This document shows, in pieces, positions 1 to 11,739 of a DNA stretch of 64,000 nucleotides. The notes under the pieces were generated by a model. It did not search any database, was not told the origin of the DNA, and was given only the letters and a program-made list of their open reading frames with translations. The stretch is from Massospora cicadina. Its lineage: Eukaryota; Entomophthoromycota; Entomophthoromycetes; Entomophthorales; Entomophthoraceae. The translations under genes and the position numbers were made by a program. The first letter of the stretch is position 1; every line of letters starts with the position of its first letter. The stretch lies in assembly GCA_022478985.1 (NCBI GenBank), contig JAKSZP010007888.1:186001-250000 (forward strand). The letters are read 5' to 3'.

Positions 1-1223
1 ACCCTGGAGGTCTTACTGATGTGGGTAGTACCACATGTATGGTTTTGATAAGGTCATTAGTAGTTGGGGTTAAATCAACTGGGGTAACAAGGGGGCGGAT
101 CCTTGCCTGAAGATGGTGGATGTATGGCCACAAGATTTCAGTATTATCAGCAAAAGCTCATAACAACAGGGTTAAAGTGCCAGAAGTATCTAGCTCGCTA
201 AATCCAGTTTATGATGGTGGGGATATAGTGACCATTAGTACTGGTAGAGCCATTCAGTGTATGGGCGACGGGACACCAGAGAAAAGCCATCAGGAATGTG
301 GCCAGAAAAATATTAATAAAATAAAAACTGATAAGTTTTTGAGGCAAAATTTAATTGTAAAGGAAAGTAAGAAAATTGAACGACAATTTTCTCAGTGCAA
401 TGCAACTGATTATATAGTGTTGATTGATGTGAGGACAAGCCAGGATCAAGACCCTCATTTTTGACCTAACTGGCGAATTATTTGGGAATGGGGGCAGATA
501 AGTTCACTGGAAACCAACATCAAAGGATTTGGTGGCAGACTGAGTCACTTTCAGTTTGTCTCAAATGCCCAAACTGAGGCTCAACTACATTTATGATAAT
601 TGGTGCAATGGCATTTAGCCTGACGAGTAGTGGGCTTCCCTAGGCCACCCCACATAGGGGTGGTCCCAATTGATTGGGAACAGTTTCAGGATGCCCAACC
701 CACCCATGCCCAGTCACTGGGCTGTTCATTCAGTCAAAAGCGTTGCATCAGCTGCAACACCCAATTTTCTGGCAGGGAGCTTCTAACCCTTGTTAATGGT
801 GTCTGATGCTACTACCTGCGCATTGGGGATCATCCACGACGATTTTGGGAGAGGGTTAATTTTTGCAATCATGGTATTAGCTGAATCAAAACATTTGGTG
901 ATTTCAGCTGATAAATCAGTCTTCGTCTCTTTTTGACTATATGGTATTTAATCATCAAGCTTGTTCCCACTCGATTTTGGACTGAACAACTTCATTATGC
1001 GATTTCAGTGCAAATTTCCCTAATCAAATGTACTAGTTCTGCTGAGGTGAAGGTGGGCACTGGGGGACGAATCTGAAGAGGAAGAGCTGTTACCAAACGC
1101 TTGTCTTCCATGTGAGTGAGGTCACCCTGGGTGATGAGGGGTACTGCCACCCTCTTTGGTACCTTCTTACTTAGAAACAGGAAAGGGCCTGATCTATGCA
1201 CAGGGGACATTCCCTGGGACTTA
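1..1223 (-). repeat. 3' LTR of element A (left copy)
   Basis: This matches 5906-7127 almost from end to end; for example, 120-300 and 6020-6200 are nearly identical. The inner end on the minus strand reads TGTAAGTCCC, directly after a polypurine tract. The outer end is near base 4 (TGGAGG on the plus strand) or lies beyond the window. The short reading frame at 120-464 is LTR sequence and also occurs at 6020-6241, so it is not a gene. Confidence 0.85.
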
Positions 1224-1245
1224 CATTACCCTTTCCTTTTTCAAA
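1224..1245 (-). other. Polypurine tract of element A
   Basis: The minus strand reads AAAAAGGAAAGGGTAA immediately before the LTR start TGTAAG. This is the expected plus-strand primer site of an LTR retrotransposon and fixes the 3' LTR boundary at 1223/1224. Confidence 0.7.
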
Positions 1246-1332
1246 AGGAAGGGCACAACTGCCGGGAAAATGCATGAAGGCCACATTCTTGTGCGCATTG
1301 GGTAACTTGATCGCCATTACAGTCATAATTTT

Positions 1333-2600
1333 TTTTTGGGGGGGGGGGGGCGGGGAGCTTTGGGGTGGGATTCAGAAAATGCTTTGACCAGTTCCATACA
1401 GTTAGCGCAATAGCAAAACTTGACCCAACTGTTCTCATAAGCTGGATACCCTTTCTAAGCTACAAGATATTGAATGGATCGATGAGACTTACAGGATGCC
1501 AAGATATTCTCCACTTAGGCCTCTTCTGCATTTTCAATAATGATTGGCTCAGGCTCCATGGGAACTGTACCCTTAAAGGGTGACAACTAGGAAACGTGGA
1601 AGATGGGGTGTTGTTTCCAGTGAGCTGTAAGCTTCAACTGGAACGCACCGTTACCAAAGACTTCCTCTACCAAATTAGGACCAAACGCTTACTTGTAAAC
1701 TTTCAGGAGGAGACTTGTATACATAAGTGACGTGTATTGAGCATAACATAGGAGCCCACCAATGTCATGACCTGGAAGGCGATTTCAATCCGCAAACCAC
1801 TTGTAGTCTTCAATAGCCTTGGTGAGGTTTTCCTACACTAAGGATTGAGTAGATCTAATATGTTCAGCATGGTCTGAGGCAGCTTGGACCTCAGGCCGCA
1901 AGCAGGGTCCAATTGAAAAGGAAGGGTTATAGCCCAACATCACTTCATAGGGAGAAAATCCCGTGGAAGTGTGAGTCCCATTGTTGTAAGTGAATTGAGC
2001 AAGGGGAAGGTCGTTAGACCAGGTGTCCTGTGTGGCTGCAGCATAGCAACAAAGGTACTGTTTAAGGACTTGGTTAACTCGCTTGGTCTGTCCGTTGGAC
2101 TGGGGATGATACGCCAATGAGCGACAGGGGGAGATTTTTAGAAAAGATAAGAGTTTGCTCCAGAACCATGCCGTGAACTGTGTCCCACGGTCACTGATGA
2201 TCTCCTGTGGGAGGCCAAACATTGAGAACACATGACGCACAAAGAGGAGAGCTGTTTCCTCCGACATAATTGCAGAAGTATAAGGAATAAAAAGGGAAAA
2301 ATTAGTGAAATGATTTACCACCACCATCACCGCTGTAAATCCATTAGAGCAGGGGAGTTTGACGATAAATTCCATGGACACCAATGTCCATGGACCCTCC
2401 GCCTGCTGTAAAGGGTGTAGAAGCCCATTTCTACCAGAGCGATCCAACTTAGCCCAAGCACAAGTAATGCAATTGGTGATCCAGTCCAGAAAATCCTTGG
2501 TTAAACCTGCCCAATTGTAGGCCCACTTGATCAAGTCGATGCATTTCTTATTTCCCATATGGCTAACCGTGGGGGGATCATGATGTGCGCGAAATACCTC
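1333..2600 (-). pseudogene. Integrase with C-terminal chromodomain, element A
   Basis: The longest open stretch is 1833-2558 (241 aa). It shows a zinc-binding end (CITC near its N-terminus, with two His just upstream) and the core: VSMEFIVKLP, IISDRGTQF, YHPQSNGQTKRVNQ. In the family the catalytic triad is D, D, E; here the first D reads E (MEF) and the final E reads K (QTKR), so it should be inactive. Past a stop at 1833 the frame continues with a GPF/SH3-like part (QHPIFHVS). It then enters a chromodomain near 1350-1545: VENIL, SIQYLV, KGYP, ENSWV, ELVKAF, HPKAPRP. Chromodomains direct chromovirus insertion through histone marks. A C13/A9 run (minus strand) lies at its end. Confidence 0.8.
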
Positions 2601-2939
2601 GTTCCTGAAGGGAGGGGGAACCCAAATTCATGACCGAGAATAAATAAGACCCTCCTCCAAGGAGTATAGAGAGTGTTTATGGTTTTGGTGGGACAATTGC
2701 TCGACTAACTCCACAATCTCAGAGCAAGCCATTTGTCCAGCCAAGACCTGAGCAACTAGCGGGGCGTCAGGGGCCAGAGCAACGGAAGAGATGACAGGGG
2801 GAACAATCAACATGATTTTAGAAGCAGGAATCACAGTAACGAGATCCACTTCCTCCAGGTCTGAGGGACAGTGGGCGGGGCTGTGGCTGAGAAATTAAGG
2901 AAGTACATTAAGCGCACCTTTTACAAATTTGTATTTGAA

Positions 2940-3330
2940 ATTGAAACTGCACAAGTCCTGATAGTTTGTGCCTGTCAGTGTGCCAATTTCTGGGGTTTGC
3001 AAAAATACAAGAGAGCCTGGTGATCCGTGTGGACCATTAACTCATGCTGAACACCCTGTAACAGATACCTCCAATGATTTAATGCCCATGATATGGCTGC
3101 CAACTCCTTGTCATAGATAGCCCAAGGCTGCTACATAGAGGAAAACTTTTGGGAAAATAGGTGACCAGATGTTTCAGGCCATTGTGCTCTTGTAGTAACA
3201 CTGCTTTACTTCCACTGAGGAGGCATTGCACGCTTGATATATGGCTTGGCGGGATCTGCATTCTTCAAGACAGGAAGAGATAAAAACACCTCTTTGATTG
3301 ATTCAAACGTCTGCTGGCATTTGGGCGTCC
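2940..3330 (-). pseudogene. RNase H domain, element A
   Basis: Read on the minus strand with stops, this holds the classic Gypsy RNase H blocks: YDKELAAISWALNHWR, then LQGVQHELMVHTDHQALLYF. The E of DKEL and the TDH motif are kept. It follows RT and precedes integrase as expected. A stop near 3220 and frame changes show that it is not functional. Confidence 0.7.
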
Positions 3331-3401
3331 AGCAAAACGGTACATTCTTGCCAGTGAGGGGGTGGAGCAGGGCAGCTAGTGGGGAAAGAGCTGGGGAAAA
3401 C

Positions 3402-4140
3402 TTATTTTAAGAAAATGATGGTTCCCAAGAAACTCCGTAATTGTTTCTGGGTTGTTGGGGTTTGCCATTCTTGGATAGCATCCAACTTATTGGGAGGAAT
3501 TGCATAGCAATCTTTAAGGATGAGGTTCCTGAGGAAGGTAACTTTCTCCTTATAGAAACTCGCTTTTGAAAGGCTTGACAAACAAACCTGCCTTATGCAA
3601 GGCGGCCACGACTGCTTCCAAGTTATAGCGTGTTGTTTGGGAGTTGGGGAGTGAACCAGAATGGAATCTATATATGGAACTGCGCAAGTAAACCAGAGGT
3701 CAACCAGCACACTGTCAACCATACGTTGAAACGTAGTGGAAGCATTCTTCAGCCTGAAGGGCATTGCATGGAATTGGAAAATGCCTCACTTTCTCCAGAT
3801 CGCTGTTAACCATTCTTGTCCTTTCATTGACCAAATCTGGTTAAAGGTGTTGAAGAGATCCAGCTTGGAGAACACACGAGATTTAGCAATTACTTGGCTT
3901 ATTGTCTGCTCCAAAGGTAGGGGGTAGGGGTCATGAACCGTTACTTTGTTTAGATTTCTATAATCTACGCAGGGACAGAGGTAACCATCAGCTTTTTTTG
4001 TGAAGACAATGGGAGACACGACTGGCGAGGTCTTCAAACAACCATCCTTTTCTCAACTTGTCGTCCAACCAAGGGATGAGCGCAATCTCCTCTTCCGCTG
4101 TATGGGGGTACAATGGCAGTTGATAATCACCAACTCCACT
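3402..4140 (-). pseudogene. Reverse transcriptase, element A
   Basis: Two open segments carry RT blocks. The segment at 3786-4037 has SPIVFTKKADG, VDYRNLNKVTV, YPLPLEQ and FSKLDLFNTFNQI. The segment at 3402-3764 has MPFRLKNASTTFQRMVD and the catalytic box written YIDS instead of YVDD/YIDD, then FLRNLIL and LRSFLGT of the thumb. A frameshift between 3764 and 3786 separates the two. Loss of the second Asp of the YxDD box predicts no polymerase activity. Order and spacing fit the retropepsin upstream at 4415-5113. Confidence 0.82.
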
Positions 4141-4414
4141 GTCATACGAAATCCCTAGTCAAATTTAGTATGAGGAGGTAGACGATCCACCTTTTCAGAA
4201 TTAAAAATAATTCAATAGAACAATAAAATTTCTGGAAAATCGGACAGTATGCCTGCAGGAGAGATGAGGGAAGTGATAGAATCGCGACCTTGAGTTTTCT
4301 TAAGAGTGTCAATCAGGGGAAATTCACCCTCCAGTTGATCATTAACAAATGACAGCATGTTAGACTCCAGGTGGATCCTGACATGTTGTTGGCGCCACCA
4401 TCCCACTCCTAAAA

Positions 4415-5113
4415 TCACTGGAAACACCAAGTTTGGCATTGCGGAAAATGATCACAGAAGCTAAACTGATGTACCAAAAAAGGTACTGGCTGATGGACAA
4501 CATATGATGTCTGGGAGGCAGAAGAAGACACCATCACCAATGGGCCCACATCCATGTCTAGTTCTAATTGTTGAGCTAACTCGATGCTCATGAAATTACC
4601 TGTGGCACCAGTGTCCACCAGGGCCTCAAAGGAGACATGGTGGGATCCAATACTAATCTTCATAGGCAATAAGAAATAAGCGAAATTTTGTTTATTGGAA
4701 GATTCGAGCGTTTCTGTTGTGATTGAAGAAATAGCCAGCAAATTGGGGGGAAGGTCAAGAGCTTTTCCTGGAGTAAAGATGGGGAGGATGTGGGCTTGAG
4801 AACCAGCTTCCTCCATCTGGGCTTTTACTGATTCATTTATAGGTGAATCAGGATCAGCCAGCTCTGACGCAGGAGTAGTAACGGGATCATAAGACAGAAC
4901 TACTCCTGGTTCGATGGTAGATACTACATCTGCGTCATCGTTGGGTAATCCTATCATAAAATTTCCCTTTTTATAGCAGGAAGCATGGCGAGGGAAGGCA
5001 TTGATAATAGTCACAGCGGCACATATTTGATCTAACGTTCCTTTTGAGGTGGACAAAACCTTGTGATGAGCAGATACTGAATCCAAACCTGCTCTAAAGA
5101 TTGCCTGAAGCAT
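4415..5113 (-). pseudogene. Gag C-terminus and retropepsin, element A
   Basis: This is an uninterrupted 232-aa frame. Its C-terminal third is a retroviral-type aspartic protease: FEALVDTGATGNFMS, with the catalytic DTGA intact, then ELAQQLELDM. The N-terminal half (IFRAGLDSVSAHHKVL and an acidic linker) is gag-like but shows no CCHC knuckle. The family enzyme cuts the Gag-Pol polyprotein. The next part (4212-4439) continues into the protease-RT linker in another frame. This is the best preserved reading frame in element A, but it is useless without the broken RT and integrase. Confidence 0.75.
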
Positions 5114-5851
5114 ATCATTAGAGAGGTCCAGTGTGTGGGAGCCAGTTCACGGAAGGTAGAGATCAAAGAAGCCAAACTAGGGGCTTCATCAAAAGTATAG
5201 AGCAATCTGAATAAGTGGTCTGAGCGTGACACAGGGGTTTCAAGGCAGCTAATATGACGTCAATCAGCGAAGTGGGATCTTATTGCCTAAGAGGAAGAGC
5301 GCAGAAGGCCTCTAACCCAACGATGGGAGTCCCCTTCCACAGCATCCAATAAAGCGACCCATTGTTGGGCATGAGATAATTCAGCGGCATTGTTAAGGGA
5401 AATTGCCAAGCACATCTGCACCTCAGCGAGGGCGTCAAGAACTTGATTTAATATCTCTTGGGATGGAACACGTGAGCTTTCCGCTGGGCTATTAGGAGGG
5501 GGAGGGGTAGTAATCCACGTGGCTTGGCCGCCCTGAAGAAATTTCTCCAGGGTAGAGCAGATACTAGTCCCAAAATCAGCAAGTGACCAAACAAACAACA
5601 AAAAGCAGACTACATATTGAATTCATTTGGTAGAGGGTGACCACTGCAACGCCCACCTCAAGTAGCAGGGCGGAAGTGGCTGGAAACAATGGTTGGTCGA
5701 TTATGTCATGAAAACGGCAGAAGGAGTTTAGAATGGCCTTCCAGTCAGGATGCATAAGCACCCAAAAAAGCAATCCAGAATGCCAGAGGCATTGCACATG
5801 AACGACGTTGTATGGAGCTGAGCATTGGGAAATGATAAATCTTTGGTGCAA
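5113..5851 (-). pseudogene. Gag remnant, element A
   Basis: Overlapping minus-strand frames at 5032-5232, 5287-5601 and 5576-5851 lie between the 5' LTR and the protease, where gag must be. The 5287-5601 frame has a proline run (ITTPPPPNSP) followed by a helical stretch (ILNQVLDALAEVQ). No motif is diagnostic, and the identification rests on position. Confidence 0.5.
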
Positions 5852-5905
5852 AACAATATTGTAAAGTAACTCAAGGACAAGCCAAATTGAGGCTGCCCCA
5901 GACCC

Positions 5906-7127
5906 TGGAGGTCTTACTGCCGGAGGGGTACCACATGTATGGTTTTGATAAGGTCACTGGTAGTCAGGGTTAAATCAACTGGGGTAACCAGGTAGCGGAT
6001 CCTTGCCTGAAGATGGTGGATGTATGGCCATAAGATTTCAGTATTATCAGCAAAAGCTCATAACAACAGGGTTAAAGTGCCAGAAGTATCTAGCTCGCTA
6101 AATCCAGTTTATGATGGTGGGGATATAGTGACCATTAGTACTGGTAGAGCCATTCAGTGTATGGGCGACGGGACACCAGAGAAAAGCCATCAGGAATGCG
6201 GCCAGAATGATATCAATAAAATCAAAACTGATAGTTTTTGAGGCAAAATTTTTATTGCAAAGGAAAGTAAGAAAATTGAACAACAATTTTCTCAGTGCAA
6301 TGCAACTGATTATATAGTGTTGATTAATGTGGGGTCAAGCTGGGATCAAGACCCTCAATTTTGACCTGACTGGCGAATTATTTGGGAATGGGGGCAGATA
6401 AGTTCACTGGGAACTGACATTGAAGGATTCAGTGGCAAACCAAGTCGCTGTCAGTTTAGCCTCAAATGCCTAAACCAATGCATAACTATGTTTACAATGG
6501 TTGGCGCGATGGTGTTTAGCCTGATGACAGCCGGAATCTCCCAAGGCCACCCCACTCAGGGGTGGTCCCAATTGGTTGGGAATGGGTTCAGGATGGCCAA
6601 CCCACCTATGCCTGGTCGCTGGGCTGTTCATTTGGTCAAAAGCGTTGCATTGGCCGCAATACCCAATTTGCCAGCAGGGAGCTTCAAACCCTTATTGATG
6701 GTGTCTGATGCTACTATCTGCACATCAGGGATCATCCCAACAATTTTGGGAGGGGGTTAATTTTTGCAATCATGGTGTTAGCTGAAATGAAACCTTTGGC
6801 GATTCCAGCTGATAAATCAGTTCTTGTCCCTTTTCAACTATTTGGGATCAGATCATTGGGCTTGTTCCCACTCAATTTTGGACCAAACAACTTCATTTTG
6901 GAGATCTCAGCGCAAATTTCCACAATCAAATGTACTAGTTCTGCTGAGGCGAAGGTGGGCACCGGGGGAGGAATCCAAAGAGAAAGGGCTGTTACCCAAC
7001 GCTCATCTACCATGTGGGCTAGGTTGCCCTGGGTGACAAAGGGTTTGCCACCCTCTTTGGTACCTTCTTACTTGGAAATGGGAAAAGGGCCCGATCTATG
7101 CACAGAGGATGTTCCCCAGGACTTACA
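5906..7127 (-). repeat. 5' LTR of element A (right copy)
   Basis: This is the direct repeat of 1-1223. On the plus strand it runs from TGGAGGTC to CTTACA, so in element orientation it begins TGTAAG and ends CCTCCA. Its last 0.9 kb on the plus strand (6240-7127) is also related to 47625-48526 inside element E. Plus-strand frames at 6020, 6488, 6772 and 6824 are LTR sequence, not genes. Confidence 0.85.
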
Positions 7128-7400
7128 TTGGGGCATTGGTGAGAAAAACCAACACAGTCATAATTGTCCCCTACCCAATTTCTATACTGGCTTAAACTTG
7201 GGGAGGGAAGGTAGTGAGTCCATACTCTACCCCAGGGGTATCCTCCCCCACCAGAGTATATCTTCATCTTTCACTTTATCCACAGGCTTGGGCCAATTTG
7301 GCAAGCTTAAGGTCATCAAATAACCATCGCTGATGCCAGACTCTAGAGGATACTATGGACAATTTGAACTTCTTTTCAGCCTTGTAGACAAAATATGGCC
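7128..7400 (-). other. Scrap of A-family 3' UTR next to the right LTR
   Basis: Just outside the right LTR, the minus strand encodes NYDC.G....QC (7133-7175). The same pattern, NYDCNG....QC, stands in the element A interior at 1290-1335, beside the other LTR. The sequence flanking the right LTR is therefore itself A-family interior. That suggests a tandem LTR-interior-LTR array or recombination between two copies. The match covers only about 45 bp; the rest to 7400 is not recognised. Confidence 0.4.
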
Positions 7401-8045
7401 AAGGATATCTTTATAAGGCCACAAGATCTGTATCAGACGGAAGTTTTTCTGAAAGAGGTGTTTGACTCTTGGTCAGCTTCCTTAGAAGCCATCCTAATTT
7501 TGCATCTTTGATGGGTTTAAATCCTCATGACAATCATATTGTTTGTTTCCTCTTGGCCATTACATCTGCTTTTTGATCTCTGCATAATGAAAACACTAAT
7601 GATTATATGCCTAAAATGGCCTTACTCAGTTATTTCATGCAGATTCCACAAAGCAGATACCCTTTTTCAATTATTGCACATTACACCTCTAATTGAGCAA
7701 TATTGGTCATAAGTGTATCATGTTTGTCTTTCAACCCTAGAAGTTTATTAATATAGAGTCAATTTTTTGATAGAATGTTTCCTCCTGGGCACATGCTTTC
7801 CACCTGAATGCAGCTTAGATCGAATTATGATAAAATGGTTCATTCCTCCCCTTCCTCTTGTATACCAGGAAACAGCTGGTAACTGCACTCGTCATGTTTA
7901 ACTGTATATAGTTAATACTTATAACTTCCCACAGCATTAACTGGGCATAATTAACCCATATTAATGAAGGATCAGAACTTGGTTCCCCTACCTTCCCTAA
8001 GAGCAAACAGAAAATTCCCTTATATTATTAGTTATATATCTTCTC
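7400..8045. other. Unassigned AT-rich spacer
   Basis: I see no protein domain, LTR edge or RNA gene here. The short frames at 7527-7712 and 7815-8006 are low-complexity chance frames. Confidence 0.5.
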
Positions 8046-8056
8046 ATTATATATAT

Positions 8057-8360
8057 ATTATTTACATTATTAAGAATATAGAGAATTTTTGAGGTGGGCT
8101 GACTTGAGGAAGATACTGCTTGAAATAATGGAAAATTAAATAATGGTAAAGGAGGATAAACCCTTATAAACCTATCTGTGTGGCGATCTGATAGTCCAGG
8201 AACTCCATGGACCGCCTTACTATTTGGTATCTAAGTTCAGCGCATTGATTTGCAATGCCAGCACAGTAATAAGTTCTACCCTATTTAAAGTTCATCTACT
8301 GGGATTGACCTCAGGAGGCAGTGGTCGTTAGTCCATAATCTACCACTGGAGCACCCTCAC
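8057..8360 (-). mobile_element. tRNA-derived SINE candidate, second family
   Basis: The minus strand starts GGGTGCTCCAGTGGTAGA (8356 downward). It has a box-A-like CAGTGGTAGATT (8337-8348) and, 38 nt further on, a box-B-like GGTCAATCCC (8301-8310), which is the spacing of an internal Pol III promoter. About 200 bp of unrelated body follows, ending in AT-rich sequence. ATTATATAT occurs on both sides (8046-8054 and 8361-8369) and could be a target duplication, but it is low in complexity. It is not the same family as the SINEs at 16.4 and 45.0 kb. Confidence 0.45.
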
Positions 8361-8715
8361 ATTATATATTAGCATCATTTTCTTTTCCATTAATTAAGTA
8401 TTTTCTTTTTTTTCCATTCAAATTTGGTTTTTTCAATTAGCTAGTTTTCTATTTTTTTAGGAATAATTCATGGGAAAAATATATAAGTGTCCAGAATTTT
8501 TCCCCTTAAATGTTAGGTGAAGTTTGAAGTTTTTTTACCACAAATGGGCCAGTTTAAACTTGATTTACTTTTTAGTTTGGCCCAAACCATGAGTAATACA
8601 AAATCAATTTATTACCCACCAAAAACTTCGGGAAGAATTTACCAATTTTTGGTTTTTTCATCTCAGGCCTTTTGGAGTTCTTATTTATTATCAAAAGTAT
8701 GAGCTTGCATTTTGA

Positions 8716-9302
8716 TTAAATTTTTAGCAGACTGCTCAACATATTGTGGATGGGCCATATTGTGAGGAGATTAAAGCATGGAGTATAATAACAGTAGCAA
8801 GGTGATATGCTTCCCTTAAAGCAATTAAAATGGAGATAGTTTTGTGACCATGTGTTAGAAATATTGTAAACACATCCGAACTGAGGAATGTACTCCAATT
8901 GAAAAATTTGGGAAGTTAACTTCCTGATAAGGTTTTCAAGCGTTCCAAGACTCATACAACGGCATCAGGTTCCAGGTGGTATGGAGTCAAAAGCACACAT
9001 CCATGCTCCCATCAGCTCATTGAGTTTCTGAAGGACATTCACGGTGAAGTTTGTGCAAATATTCAACTAATAAATTGCAGAAATCTGTGTCAATAAATGA
9101 TTTGCTATAATACAAATTTGGTAATAGTTAAAACCTCTACGTCCCAAATTGCTCTGGTTTTGATACATTTAATTAGATAAATGATTGCTATAATAATATA
9201 TTTATCTTTTTTATTTCTAATGGGAAAGGTCCAATTATGTCTATAGAAACAGTATTTCAGGTGAGCTTTGTCCAAACAAGATGGCACAAAGTAGCTTTTC
9301 AA
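8716..9302 (-). pseudogene. Integrase core relic, element B
   Basis: The frame at 9105-9302 holds WTFPIRNKKDKYIIIAIIYL and KTRAIWDVEVLTITKFV. These correspond to the integrase block that usually reads GPFPI, KYIIVAIDYLTRW, KTRAI. The frame at 8716-8955 lies downstream, where the second half of the core belongs, but only weak similarity is visible. The catalytic residues cannot be followed with confidence. Confidence 0.6.
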
Positions 9303-9748
9303 AAGAGCTTAAAATATGAAGCTCTTTACAGCAGCTCACGATTTTATGGATATCAAAATGCATCAATATACAAAAATAATTATACTTGAGTTAATCTTTT
9401 TTTAGTACTAGATGGTCCCAACCCAAGGGGGGATTCATCGATGTTACTTGAGTTAATCTTTAGTCTTATTAAATCCTCTGTGCTCAGTGGCCTTATGTGC
9501 GTTCAATTTTGTATCCGTTTGGGCCAAAGGTTGGGGGATATATATTTCTTCCCATCAATAAAATTAAAAAGCAATCCACTTTTCATGGAGTATCCTTTTG
9601 CAATTGAAAAAATTATACCAGCTTGGGCTCATCACCATATGTCCAATGACCATCTTCTAAAATAGAACGTCTGCAGGCTGACAGAGTTGGTACAATTGGT
9701 AGAAAAGACAAGCAATTGGCACTCTGATGCTTAACACCAGCCTAATGC

Positions 9749-9931
9749 TTAATGGTAAATTGTAGGCCTGAATCTTGAGCTCACAGTGAGCCAGATATCC
9801 TTATGGTCCTTTAATTTTTTGAGCCAACTGAGAGATACATGATCAGTAATCAAGGTAAAAGGAGTCCCATGTAGATAGACTTGGAACTTCTTATAGGCGT
9901 ATATAACTGCAAGGCATTCCCTTTCTGTCAT
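9749..9931 (-). pseudogene. RNase H relic, element B
   Basis: The frame shows TERECLAVIYAYKKFQVYL then TPFTLITDHVSLSWLK. These are the Gypsy RNase H blocks with the catalytic E (REC) and the TDH motif kept. It ends where RT should begin further right. Sequence before and after is broken by stops. Confidence 0.75.
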
Positions 9932-10299
9932 GGTATCTTTTCTCTCATGGACGTAAAGATTTGACTGGTATATGCTACTGGGCTTTCTTTACCATCTACT
10001 TCAACTTGGGACAGAATTGATCCTACTTCATTAAGGAAGCATCTGTCTGGATGTTAATTTCTTGGTCAAAATCAGGGTGTCTTAGTATTATAGCAAACAA
10101 TAAAATGAATGAAGCTTGGCAAACGCCTTCTGACAGAGCCAATTATCTCAAAAGGACCTTATCTGAATTAAACAGAAATCAAGGTTCTCCAATTTCAGGA
10201 AAATTGGCAATAAATTGGCAAAAGTTACTGATCACTATTAAGAATACTTAATTATCCCATTTGGATACAGGCCTATTTATCTTCAGATAGCCTCTAGCT

Positions 10300-10900
10300 T
10301 TGCCGGTTGTGACTGGAGACCTTACTTATCAATAATGAACTAAAGTCACTCTAGATGATCCTTAAAGAACAAGCATTTCAGGGCTTAATTTTTTATTTTG
10401 CAAATGCTAATCTCCAAAAAACCTCTCACAAATGTATTAGATGGCCATCAAAGGTGCAGCTTAAATTGTTGATATTAACTAAGTACACTAAATCATGAAA
10501 ATTTAAGAACACCCAGGATGGTGTTCATAGCCCTCTGAAATGCCTCTGTAGCATTACAAACCCCTTGGGGTATTCTCTCTGGTAGAATAGCTATCTTGGT
10601 TTATAGTAGCGCATTTTTGCTTGCTATGCCTTGGGCATGTTGATCTGCCAATACTCGTTTATTAGATCCATTACTAAGAAAATTTTGCGCCTTAGGCTTA
10701 TCTAGGTCATTGTTGATTTGCAGGAGACAATAAATAGTGCTTCTTAATAATGTTATTGAGCTTCCAATAGTTAATAACAATCCTATTACTCCCATCTTTC
10801 ATTTTTGACAATCAAGATTGGAGCGCCCATGGACTATTTGAAGGTATCAACATACCATGATTAAGGAGTTCTTTGTTTCCTTAAAGAAAACCTCTTCAGC
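10300..10900 (-). pseudogene. Reverse transcriptase relic, element B
   Basis: Read across frames on the minus strand: HGMLIPSNSPWA, then DGSNRIVINYWKLNNI (normally DYRKLN), a degraded motif A/B region with TPRG near 10565, and VYLVNINN where YxDD should be. The catalytic Asp pair is lost. The order of blocks is right for RT, and integrase and RNase H lie downstream. Confidence 0.65.
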
Positions 10901-11739
10901 TGCCTTTAAATGTCTAATCAGCCTTAGTCAGATAAGGAAATGATCCCTGTAAATATAGTATGTGCTACTCCTCTTGCACATCCCAAGTTAAAAATTGTCC
11001 TTAGCAAAAATTACACAATATTTTTTAATAAATCTCAAACTCTATCCTTCTCATGCTCACACGCTTCTCATAAAATCAGCCACATGAAATATGTTAAAAA
11101 ATAACATAAATCATTTTGAGAAGCCCTAATTTTATCCAGAGCTCCGATCTAATGAAAAGATCTAATCTATGTAGTATGGAACAAGTAGAAATAGGCAACA
11201 TAATGTTGTCTTTTGATCAAAAAGGGCTGATTATGCATATTTGCGCAGAGGATGTTAGTTTCTTGATGCTCTGGAATAATATCTCAGGAGCTATACTAAG
11301 CTTAAGCTGAGTTAAGTACCAAGGCTGGACAATTTACCTCTAAAGACTTTCCAGGATCTAAAGTGATAACCCAGTTGGAACTACTTCCTGCTTTCCAAGT
11401 TCAAATTAGTCCATATTTGCCCAAAGGGGTATAATCCTATAACCATGAATTTGTGTTTGTAATTATTTAATGTGGTAATTTAACTTTGAGTATTTGATAT
11501 GGATTATACTATCCTGATAGTCCAGATTGATGAGGGATTAGAATCTTCTGTTCCATTTTTGTGCTCTTTATATAGTATAGTGGAATGGTCTCTTTAAGGA
11601 TAAATTAAATTGTTATCCTTATGACTAGTAACTACTCCAAATCTCCCATAAAATCCATTTTTATAAGAATTTCCTAGTTCTAAACGGGAAAAACTATGGG
11701 CTGAATCAGATACCACTATGGATCAAAACATTATACGCA

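Larger units (their letters stand above)
1..7127 (-). mobile_element. Element A: Ty3/Gypsy chromovirus with two LTRs, decayed
   Basis: Two direct repeats of about 1.22 kb (1-1223 and 5906-7127) flank an interior whose coding order on the minus strand is gag, protease, RT, RNase H, integrase, chromodomain. This order defines Ty3/Gypsy chromoviruses. A purine-rich tract on the minus strand abuts the left LTR, and both LTRs begin TGTAAGTCC in element orientation. The left LTR reaches the first base of the window, so its outer edge and target duplication cannot be seen. Pol is broken by stops and frameshifts, and the integrase has lost a catalytic residue. I found no clear primer-binding site of the type shared by C, D, E and G. 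Confidence 0.88.

Noticed and set aside
120..6241. Two nearly identical plus-strand frames (120-464 and 6020-6241) that look like a duplicated gene.
   Set aside because: Both lie in the LTRs of element A, on the strand opposite to its genes, and show no domain.
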